DNA of 5,682 bases from Bacteroidota bacterium (GTDB lineage Bacteria; Bacteroidota; Bacteroidia; UKL13-3), in contig VEQB01000164.1 of the NCBI GenBank assembly GCA_018883485.1, positions 1 to 5,682 of the forward strand, written 5' to 3'. The notes beneath the pieces were generated by a model. The model searched no databases. It was not told the DNA's origin and worked only from the letters and a program-made list of their open reading frames with translations. How positions within the stretch are numbered: the first letter of the stretch is position 1; every line of letters starts with the position of its first letter. The position numbers were made by a program, and so were the translations under genes. Below, in pieces: positions 1-4,832 of the stretch.

Positions 1-1
1 A

Positions 2-235
2 GCTAGTGAGCAGTTTGGCACCAATATTAGGTCTACCGTTACCAACACCGTTCCTAATTTTGTGCGAGGTGCTGTAGTTCCTATCACTTTAAGTTTTGCT
101 ACTTTAAGCGTTACTCAGGGAGTTATTCTGGCAGCCTTTTGGGTTGGTTTGGCCTGTTTGGTACTTGCGTTTGTTGCCACACTTTATATCAAAGACTCCT
201 TCTCTAAAGACCTAAATTATTTTGAGATTGATTAG
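2..235 (+). CDS. MFS transporter, C-terminal end (5' part outside window)
   Basis: The last 77 codons of a membrane transporter are open from the left edge to TAG at 233-235. The fragment starts ASEQFGTNIRSTVTNTVPNF, a soluble loop that I recognise from Bacteroidota major facilitator superfamily permeases. Two hydrophobic stretches follow, at about fragment residues 24-38 and 40-63, fitting the last two transmembrane helices. A short polar tail (KDSFSKDLNYFEID) ends the protein, most likely in the cytoplasm. The substrate cannot be told from this piece. The gene converges on the small exported-protein gene to its right. Family assignment rests on recall of the loop plus hydrophobicity; the remainder of the gene would settle it. 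Confidence 0.72.
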   Translation, partial: ASEQFGTNIRSTVTNTVPNFVRGAVVPITLSFATLSVTQGVILAAFWVGLACLVLAFVATLYIKDSFSKDLNYFEID

Positions 236-251
236 TGCGTAACCACGCTCT
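234..251. terminator. weak hairpin between convergent genes
   Basis: AG-T-GCGT, loop AACC, ACGC-T-CT forms a short stem with one T/T mismatch. It begins in the stop codon of the transporter gene and ends just before the TAA of the shifted tail of the opposite gene. The flank is AT-rich but has no real T-run on either strand. It could be a weak bidirectional terminator, but the stem is short enough to occur by chance. Confidence 0.25.
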
Positions 252-253
252 AT

Positions 254-349
254 TTAATAAATCAATTTTCCAGGATTGTAATAACCCTTAAAGGTTTTAG
301 TAAAGGCTTCTGCATTCACACCTGGCCTTGGTTCAACCACAATTTCAAG
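254..349 (-). other. out-of-frame C-terminal tail of the exported-protein gene
   Basis: On the minus strand, a frame different from the main reading frame of the exported-protein gene is open for 30 codons, from GAA at 346-344 to TAA at 256-254. It reads EIVVEPRPGVNAEAFTKTFK and continues to end in YYNPGKLIY. Upstream it is closed by TAG at 352-350, and the main frame ends at TGA 318-316, so any frame change lies between about 318 and 349. Restoring one missing base near 346 gives LSL-EIVVEPRPG and a protein of about 174 residues ending 18 bp from the opposing transporter gene. No slippery heptamer is visible. This suggests a one-base deletion or a sequencing/assembly error rather than programmed frameshifting. 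Confidence 0.6.
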
Positions 350-777
350 CTAAGTAACCAACGATTTCTTCCAACTTTTTTTCCTGTAATGGTAGCGTCT
401 TTTACCAACCTTGGCCCACTATCTTTGCAGAAGCAACTGCGACCATAAATTACTTTAAGATTTTTAAGGTCGGATTGGTTTATTGTAAATCGATTGCCCC
501 TAGGGGCAGGCATTTCTAGCAATACTTGCTCCGAAAATTCATCGTCGGCAATGGCAGGGCTTTCTGGTGCAGAATAGTCGAATTTAAATACCCAATTATT
601 GCCTTGCTCATAATCTATATCAAAGTATAAACTGTCGTAATAGCGTAGTTTAATTTGCTGATTGGTCTCATAAACAAAACGCTTAAACTCTGGATTTCGT
701 TTCAAAGGGTCTTTCTCAATTTGTGCGAAAAGGGAAGTGCTAACAGCTAAACTAATAAAAAGAAGTACTAATCTCAT
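316..777 (-). CDS. small exported protein of unknown function, probably frameshifted at its 3' end
   Basis: This is a secreted or periplasmic protein that I do not recognise. I chose the ATG at 777-775, giving 153 residues: it begins with MRLV and a hydrophobic run to about residue 16, then SLFA-Q, a good signal peptidase I site after residue 18. The ATG five codons upstream (792-790) would put extra residues (MFICS) before the signal peptide and sits against a TTTATTTG promoter-like element. The mature part is mixed polar and aromatic, with a short cysteine pair (CFC) near the middle of its second half; no lipobox is present. The frame stops at TGA 318-316, but a coherent tail continues in another frame to 254, so this version is probably about 20 residues short and has a wrong end (KLWLNQGQV). 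It is divergent from nth across a short gap. Function is unknown. Confidence 0.7.
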   Translation of the reverse strand: MRLVLLFISLAVSTSLFAQIEKDPLKRNPEFKRFVYETNQQIKLRYYDSLYFDIDYEQGNNWVFKFDYSAPESPAIADDEFSEQVLLEMPAPRGNRFTINQSDLKNLKVIYGRSCFCKDSGPRLVKDATITGKKVGRNRWLLSLKLWLNQGQV

Positions 778-781
778 AGAA

Positions 782-789
782 CAAATAAA
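782..789 (-). promoter_or_regulatory. candidate -7 element of the exported-protein gene
   Basis: TTTATTTG on the minus strand matches TAnnTTTG except at position 2. Only four bases (TTCT) separate it from the ATG at 777. If used, transcription would start at or just before the start codon. No clear -33 TTTG is seen. Low confidence because TTTG is common in AT-rich DNA. Confidence 0.3.
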
Positions 790-811
790 CATATTATTTT
801 ACATCTTTTAT

Positions 812-819
812 TTACTTTG
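812..819 (+). promoter_or_regulatory. candidate -7 element of nth
   Basis: TTACTTTG differs from TAnnTTTG at position 2 and lies seven bases (AACCCAG) before the nth ATG. It would give a leader of a few nucleotides. No -33 TTTG is visible at the usual distance, and no Shine-Dalgarno sequence is present. Confidence 0.35.
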
Positions 820-826
820 AACCCAG

Positions 827-1480
827 ATGAATAAAAAGGAACGATTTAAAGGAGTAATTGATTATTTCCTAACTCACCAACCCACCGCAGAAACAGAGCT
901 GGTATATGATAATCCATTTCAACTCTTGGTAGCTGTAATTTTAAGTGCGCAATGCACTGATAAGAGGGTTAATTTGGTAACTCCAGATGTGTTTAGAGAT
1001 TTTTCTACGCCACAAAAAATGGCGGCAACAGATTTCGATACTTTGTTTCCCTACATTAGGAGTATTTCTTATCCTAATAACAAAACCAAGCATTTAATAG
1101 GGATGGCACAAATGCTGGTAAATGATTTTGAAGCTAAAGTTCCAGAAACGGTAGAAGACTTGGTAAAGTTGCCAGGGGTAGGAAGAAAAACTGCAAATGT
1201 AATTGTAAGTGTGGTTTACCATCAACCTGCAATGGCGGTAGATACGCATGTATTTAGAGTAAGTGCTAGACTTGGTTTAACTACTGCTGCAAAAACGCCT
1301 GCAGCGGCAGAAAAGCAATTGGTACAGCATATACCGCAAGCATATATTGCCACAGCACACCATTGGCTTATCTTACATGGGCGTTATACTTGTTTGGCGC
1401 GCACGCCAAAATGCGAGGCCTGCGGACTTACAGCCTATTGCAAGTATTTTAAAAAACACAATGCGGATACTTTAACTTAA
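827..1480 (+). CDS. nth: endonuclease III, DNA glycosylase/AP lyase
   Basis: A base-excision repair enzyme that removes oxidised pyrimidines from DNA and cleaves the abasic site by a lyase step. Its 217 residues match the usual length (E. coli Nth is about 211). The helix-hairpin-helix is LPGVGRKTAN at residues 115-124, with the catalytic lysine at K121; the GPD-loop aspartate is D139 in VDTHVFR. The C-terminal iron-sulfur motif C-X6-C-X2-C-X5-C is complete (C189, C196, C199, C205), so a 4Fe-4S cluster is expected. The segment LSAQCTDKRVN (39-49) corresponds to the conserved SAQ.TD motif near the N-terminus. MutY is unlikely: the protein lacks the extra C-terminal domain and has Nth-type motifs. 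It is divergent from the exported-protein gene, and its 3' end overlaps the opposing GSCFA gene. Confidence 0.97.
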   Translation: MNKKERFKGVIDYFLTHQPTAETELVYDNPFQLLVAVILSAQCTDKRVNLVTPDVFRDFSTPQKMAATDFDTLFPYIRSISYPNNKTKHLIGMAQMLVNDFEAKVPETVEDLVKLPGVGRKTANVIVSVVYHQPAMAVDTHVFRVSARLGLTTAAKTPAAAEKQLVQHIPQAYIATAHHWLILHGRYTCLARTPKCEACGLTAYCKYFKKHNADTLT

Positions 1481-2396
1481 AACTGGCTTCTTGTTGTTTA
1501 AGTTGTTCTTTAAATTTTAAACTAGCTACACTTTCTGGATGCAGTAATCGGTGCGCTTGCTGGGCTTGCAAGTGTTGCAGCTCCTTAAGGTATTGCAGTG
1601 TAGCCTCATCGAACGCGTAACGCTTAAATATTTCCCATATATAATCTATGGCCAATGTATTTGGGTGTGCAAAGTCTTGTTCGTAAAACCTATAATCTCT
1701 CAATTCGTCGTTTAATATCTCAAAAGCTGGGAAGTAGTCAATTTCTGGTAATTGATTTTGTATTTGGTTCAAGGCAAGAAACAAACTGCTTTTGCCTAAA
1801 TTATTTTGATGGGCACCCCAGCGTAAATATTTTACTGGGCTAATGCTGGTTATTACTTTTAGCTTTGGGTTGTGTTGTTTTACTAAGGTTAAACTTTCGC
1901 AAATGGTATTTGCAATGGTAGTGGGTTGAACCAAGTGTTTTTGGAAATTATTTGCTGGTACTTTATGACAATTGGCCACTTGTATTTTTGTTGGGATATG
2001 CTCGTAAATCCAAGCATTACCAAAAGTAAGCAAGAGTACCTCTGCACCTAGTAATGCTTCTTTAAGTTCTTGGTGCGCAACGGTAAGCTGTTGAATAAGA
2101 TTTTCTTTTGAGAGGCTGCTAAAACTCCCATGGTGCAGCCACGATAGCCATACCTCTTGATGCTGAAAGAGAAGCGATTCGAAGTTGGGATTTTCTGAGA
2201 AACTTAATTGGATATGTTGCGCAAGATTGATGGGGTTAAATACAATTCCACAAGGGTTAACGCAGGTTTTTATTTGATACTGTTGCAAGCGGCTTCCTAT
2301 GTTAGCGGCAAAGCAAGAACCTAAGGCTACAAATGCATTTGTATAATTTAATGGCTTTAGAATAGGGGTAGGTTCAAAACGATACTGCAACTGCAT
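1449..2396 (-). CDS. GSCFA-domain protein (SGNH-hydrolase-like)
   Basis: A 315-residue protein of the GSCFA family (Pfam PF08885), common in Bacteroidota and placed among SGNH/GDSL-type hydrolases; the substrate is not established. The name-giving motif GSCFA is at residues 26-30, with S27 the candidate nucleophile. Other landmarks are LTFGNAWIYE (123-132), VANCHKVP (140-147), SPVKYLRWGAH (186-196), YFPAFEI (221-227) and LRDYRFYEQDFAHPN (232-246). D241 and H244 there form the DxxH expected for the acid and base. The tail from about 265 is rich in Leu, Gln, Ala and Lys and is probably helical. There is no signal peptide, so a cytoplasmic location is inferred. Compared with my memory of the family, two positions differ (see findings). 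The ATG follows a TAAGTTTG element by four bases. Its stop lies inside nth on the other strand. Confidence 0.9.
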   Translation of the reverse strand: MQLQYRFEPTPILKPLNYTNAFVALGSCFAANIGSRLQQYQIKTCVNPCGIVFNPINLAQHIQLSFSENPNFESLLFQHQEVWLSWLHHGSFSSLSKENLIQQLTVAHQELKEALLGAEVLLLTFGNAWIYEHIPTKIQVANCHKVPANNFQKHLVQPTTIANTICESLTLVKQHNPKLKVITSISPVKYLRWGAHQNNLGKSSLFLALNQIQNQLPEIDYFPAFEILNDELRDYRFYEQDFAHPNTLAIDYIWEIFKRYAFDEATLQYLKELQHLQAQQAHRLLHPESVASLKFKEQLKQQEASFKLKYPHCVF

Positions 2397-2400
2397 GTTA

Positions 2401-2408
2401 CAAACTTA
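2401..2408 (-). promoter_or_regulatory. candidate -7 element of the GSCFA gene
   Basis: TAAGTTTG is a full match to the Bacteroidota -7 consensus TAnnTTTG. It lies only four bases (TAAC) before the ATG at 2396, so the transcript would be leaderless or nearly so. No -33 TTTG is present at the normal spacing. Confidence 0.45.
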
Positions 2409-2544
2409 AGAATTAAAATACTTTTGTTTAATAAAATACCCAAATTGGAGGCATGAAGATCATTTTTACCAACTAGAAGTTTATTCCTGTTTTTATGTAA
2501 AAAAGAAACAGAAAAAATAACCCAATAATTACGCCGCCTAATAA

Positions 2545-2738
2545 TTCACAGCATTAGTAATTAATAGTTTACTTGGAGCTGGAGATGATGGAACTTATTT
2601 TGCTAAGGGAAATATTATTTTACGGAAACCAATTTTCATTGGGCAATACATATTCCATTGGTTTTTGATTATCCAACAGAGAAATTAGATATTGTAATTG
2701 CCTATTTAAATTTTGGCGCTTGGGCAGAGCGTGGGTAA
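2545..2738 (+). pseudogene. decayed C-terminus of a LruC/DUF4842-type secreted protein
   Basis: Two short open stretches in different plus-strand frames read as one protein. The first (from 2545, after TAA) gives FTALVINSLLGAGDDGTYFA up to about 2610. The second (2607-2738, closed by TAA) gives YYFTETNFHWAIHIPLVFDY, then PTEKLDIVIAYLNFGAWAERG. Joined at 2607-2613 they follow the pattern I remember for the C-terminal LruC domain: a short G.GDD segment, YY.T, PWAI..P, YP.EK.DI..AY..F..WAESGG. The Pro before Trp is His here, and the usual sequence after WAESGG is cut off by the stop. Neither part has a plausible start, and stops close both frames upstream. This looks like a leftover of a deleted or degraded gene. 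The family call is from memory of the motif, without a search. Confidence 0.55.
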
Positions 2739-2774
2739 ATTTAAATAAATCTGCTTATTATCAAATTGTTAACT

Positions 2775-2804
2775 AAAAAAAATCCTAAAAGTGTGATTTT
2801 TTTT
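2775..2804. terminator. A/T inverted repeat, possible weak bidirectional terminator
   Basis: AAAAAAAATC (2775-2784) and GATTTTTTTT (2795-2804) are perfect 10-bp inverted arms around a 10-base loop, with the T-run continuing to 2805. On either strand the RNA would end in a U-tract after a mostly A-U stem. It follows the LruC-like remnant by under 40 bp and could be that gene's old terminator. The stem is weak, so confidence is low. Confidence 0.3.
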
Positions 2805-2842
2805 TGATTTTCTTAAGATTTTTTTAAATTCGTTTCAGGTTT

Positions 2843-2909
2843 CTGCAATTAATTTTGCAGTAGGTTTTCATGGCTAAGCCCCGTTAGCGAAAGTTAGCGG
2901 GGCTTTTTT
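2843..2909 (+). ncRNA. candidate small RNA ending in the strong terminator
   Basis: CTGCAA (2843-2848) and TTGCAG (2855-2860) form a perfect 6-bp stem with a 6-base loop. A short single-stranded linker and then the GAAA-tetraloop terminator follow. Two hairpins within about 67 nt, the second a terminator, is a common layout for small RNAs. Upstream are a TTTG (2803-2806) and a poor -7-like TTCGTTTC (2829-2836), 22 bases apart; this is a weak promoter at best. No intact plus-strand gene precedes it. The alternative is that this is just the 3' end of the degraded LruC-like gene. I do not recognise a known RNA family. Confidence 0.35.
2876..2909 (+). terminator. strong rho-independent terminator with GAAA loop
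   Basis: AAGCCCCGTTAGC pairs with GTTAGCGGGGCTT (13 bp) around a GAAA tetraloop, and the run of six T (2904-2909) follows. Two of the pairs are G-U wobbles on the plus-strand RNA; on the minus-strand RNA the same two would be A-C mismatches, and no U-run follows there. The hairpin is therefore directed to plus-strand transcripts, not to the opposing universal-stress gene. Confidence 0.88.
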
Positions 2910-3030
2910 GTGCTAAATTATTCTCAAAAAACTATAACTTGTTTCATTTAACCTCAAATAGGCACTCAAATAGTCTTTAATGCTAATTTGTAAAGCGTTT
3001 AATAGAAAACATTTGTAATTGGCTAGTTTT

Positions 3031-3912
3031 TTAGATAATAAATTCACTTTTAAAAGTATCTGTATTTGGGTTTACACAGAATATGGGCACATTGCCAGAA
3101 TCGTTTACAATTTGCTGCGCATAGGTTTCAATAATATATTCTCTAATAGATTTATCATTCTCTTGTTGCGTCATAATCATAATTAAATCTGCCATTTTCA
3201 TCTCGGCAAAGTCAAGTGTTTTACGTGCAAAATCGCTGTCATCTTCTACAATAGTTTCTTCGTGGGCAACTCCAGCCTCATCAAACAAATTTTGAATCTG
3301 GCGTAAATTAGCCATCAGTTTGTTATTTAAGAATTCGTCGCTTACATTATAGGTTAATACATGTATGGTAGAGTTATAAGATTTACCCAAATGAATTGCC
3401 CATTTAATTTTCTGTTTCGATTCCCTAGAAAGATCTAGAGGAAAAACAATGTTTTTGTAAGCATTTGGGTTTTTATCTGTTTTAACTACAATAACTGGCA
3501 TAGTAGAGTAACTTATGGTTCTGCTTGCATTGGAACCTAAAACACGCTCTACGCCGCTTGCGCCATGAGTTCCCATAATAACGCAATCGCAACCATGTTC
3601 TTCTGCAGTTTCTATAATGGTTTTATAAATTTTGCCCGTCTTTACCACAGGTAAGCAAGTGATGCCATATTGCGCATGGATTTCCTTTGCTTTTTCATTT
3701 AGGCGATTCAACATAGCTTCTTTGGCTAAGTTATCTTTAATTTCTGTTTTACTAAAGCTAAAGATGCTACTTAAAAAATCATCCTCTAAAATGCTAAGTA
3801 ACACTAGGTCGTTGTTAAAATGTTTAGCAATTTGAGCGGCATGATGAAGTGCGTTGAGCGATATTTCTGAGAAATCTACCGGCACAAGCATAATGTTTTT
3901 TTTATTTTCCAT
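3031..3912 (-). CDS. universal stress protein, tandem Usp domains
   Basis: A cytoplasmic protein of 293 residues with two Usp (UspA-type, alpha/beta nucleotide-binding) domains, at about 5-144 and 153-281. Such proteins respond to starvation, hypoxia or other stress; the ligand and partners of this one are unknown. Domain 1 has the N-terminal strand and aspartate (NIMLVPVDFS, D13) and the ATP-type loop GTHG (114-117) to GS (127-128). Domain 2 begins KNIVFPLDLS but lacks the glycine loop (IMTQQENDKSIREY in its place), so it probably does not bind ATP. I chose the ATG at 3912-3910 (MENKKNIMLV). A longer reading from TTG at 3939 would lie inside the -7 element TACCTTTG and is unlikely. The gene is divergent from the nucleoside phosphorylase across 68 bp. 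Confidence 0.93.
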   Translation of the reverse strand: MENKKNIMLVPVDFSEISLNALHHAAQIAKHFNNDLVLLSILEDDFLSSIFSFSKTEIKDNLAKEAMLNRLNEKAKEIHAQYGITCLPVVKTGKIYKTIIETAEEHGCDCVIMGTHGASGVERVLGSNASRTISYSTMPVIVVKTDKNPNAYKNIVFPLDLSRESKQKIKWAIHLGKSYNSTIHVLTYNVSDEFLNNKLMANLRQIQNLFDEAGVAHEETIVEDDSDFARKTLDFAEMKMADLIMIMTQQENDKSIREYIIETYAQQIVNDSGNVPIFCVNPNTDTFKSEFII

Positions 3913-3928
3913 ATTAGGTTTAAGAATT

Positions 3929-3959
3929 TTTGATTGCAAAGGTAAATGATTTACTTAGC
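3929..3959 (+). promoter_or_regulatory. possible promoter of the phosphorylase-dprA unit
   Basis: TTTG at 3929-3932 is followed after 19 bases by TACTTAGC (3952-3959), which keeps TA and one T of TAnnTTTG. Spacing is right for a Bacteroidota -33/-7 pair, but the -7 match is poor. It would place the start about 15-20 bases before the ATG at 3981, and it overlaps the opposite-strand promoter of the stress gene. Confidence 0.22.
3937..3944 (-). promoter_or_regulatory. -7 promoter element of the universal-stress gene
   Basis: TACCTTTG is a full match to TAnnTTTG, 24 bases before the ATG at 3912, implying a leader of about 20 nt. The -33 element is not clear: the nearest TTG upstream is 14 bases away, too close for the usual 19-21. 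No Shine-Dalgarno sequence lies in the leader. Confidence 0.55.
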
Positions 3960-3980
3960 AAGCCCAGATAAAATTTTAAT

Positions 3981-4832
3981 ATGAAGATTCTAGCTAGCGA
4001 ACTCATCCTAAACCCTGATGGTAGCGTTTACCACTTGCATTTGTTACCAGAAGATATTGGCCAAACAGTTATTTTGGTGGGCGACCAAGACCGCGTGCCA
4101 GAGGTGTCTAAGCACTTCGATCGTATTGAATTGAGGAAAAATAAGCGAGAGTTTGTTACCCATACCGGTTGGGTTGGTTCAAACCGAATAAGTGTTATTT
4201 CTACTGGAATAGGCACCGATAATATAGATATTGTATTAAATGAATTGGATCAACTTTGCCATATAGATTTGCAGCAAGGAACAGTAATTTCACACAAACC
4301 AGATTTAAATATAATTCGCATTGGCACTAGTGGGGCGCTGCAAGCAGACATTGAGGTAGATCAAATTTTGGTTTCAACACATGGCCTTGGCTTAGATGGC
4401 TTGCTTTGGTATTACGCGCAATCTTCTAATTTCGACCTTAACCATGTAAGTGAAACGTTGGGTTTGCCTTTTGTTAAACCTTATTGTTTTGCTTCGGATG
4501 CAACTTTATTAGCCATGTTTGATACACAATCTATAAAAGGAATAACTGCCACTTGTCAAGGCTTTTATGGCCCGCAGGGGCGCGCCTTGCGTGTGCCTAT
4601 TCTTGAACCAAATTTGCCTCAGAAGCTTTCTCAATTAAAGATTGAAGGCCTGCGCATTACTAATTTTGAAATGGAAACTGCCGCTATTTTAGGCCTCTGT
4701 GAGGTGTTTGGATTTAAAGGAATCTCGGTAAATGCAATTTTGGCCAATCGCATTAATCATGCTTTTAGTAAAGACCCCGCTTCCATAGTAGAAAAAGCAA
4801 TTGTTTATACCTTAGATTCTTTGTTTGCCTAA
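3981..4832 (+). CDS. nucleoside phosphorylase (PNP/UDP family, uridine phosphorylase-like)
   Basis: A cytoplasmic salvage enzyme of 283 residues that should cleave a nucleoside with phosphate to give the base and ribose-1-phosphate. Family landmarks are GDQDRV (34-39; phosphate-binding GD), STGIGTDNIDIVLNEL (74-89), IRIGTSGAL (112-120, with phosphate-binding R113), GFYGPQGRALR (194-204) and NFEMETAAI (228-236). In the last, E230-M231-E232 correspond to the ribose-binding residues of E. coli uridine phosphorylase (YEMES). The 194-204 segment lies where uridine phosphorylases carry their base-recognition Gln/Arg, which favours a pyrimidine, but the substrate cannot be fixed from sequence alone. 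The start is the only sensible ATG and gives the usual N-terminus. Its TAA shares one base with the dprA ATG, so the two are surely co-transcribed. Confidence 0.9.
   Translation: MKILASELILNPDGSVYHLHLLPEDIGQTVILVGDQDRVPEVSKHFDRIELRKNKREFVTHTGWVGSNRISVISTGIGTDNIDIVLNELDQLCHIDLQQGTVISHKPDLNIIRIGTSGALQADIEVDQILVSTHGLGLDGLLWYYAQSSNFDLNHVSETLGLPFVKPYCFASDATLLAMFDTQSIKGITATCQGFYGPQGRALRVPILEPNLPQKLSQLKIEGLRITNFEMETAAILGLCEVFGFKGISVNAILANRINHAFSKDPASIVEKAIVYTLDSLFA

Larger units (their letters stand above)
2409..3030. other. long stretch without an intact gene
   Basis: No uninterrupted gene-sized frame is present on either strand. From left to right it holds: about 135 bp in which I see nothing coding; a LruC-like remnant in two frames (2545-2738); an A/T inverted repeat (2775-2804); an 18-nt hairpin and a strong terminator (2843-2909); and about 120 bp of AT-rich DNA containing the 9-bp direct repeat CTCAAATAG at 2953-2961 and 2965-2973. 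The stretch ends at the stop codon of the universal-stress gene, for which no terminator hairpin is evident. Confidence 0.7.

Noticed and set aside
778..792. Upstream ATG for the exported protein, adding MFICS
   Set aside because: It abuts the candidate -7 element and adds residues before an otherwise normal signal peptide.
1655..1843. Plus-strand 62-codon open frame
   Set aside because: It is antisense to the well-supported GSCFA gene, with no features of its own.
2454..2477. GGAGGC-ATG with a seven-codon frame
   Set aside because: GGAGG is one base from the ATG, too close to act as a ribosome site; the frame ends at once in TAG.
2475..2546. Minus-strand stretch reading ELLGGVIIGLFFLFLFYIK, like a membrane helix
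   Set aside because: It is about two dozen codons, closed by stops at both ends and without a start codon; hydrophobic runs are easily produced by AT-rich DNA.
2870..2887. Five-codon frame MAKPR running into the terminator, resembling an attenuator leader peptide
   Set aside because: No plus-strand gene follows for about 1 kb, so there is nothing for it to attenuate; chance is sufficient.
3632..3835. Plus-strand 67-codon open frame
   Set aside because: It is antisense to the universal-stress gene; its composition is that of a reversed coding strand.
3913..3939. Longer start (TTG) for the universal-stress protein, adding nine residues
   Set aside because: The TTG lies inside the -7 element TACCTTTG, so it would not be transcribed; the Usp domain begins naturally at MENKKNIMLV.
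4028..4216. Minus-strand 62-codon open frame
   Set aside because: It is antisense to the nucleoside phosphorylase gene.
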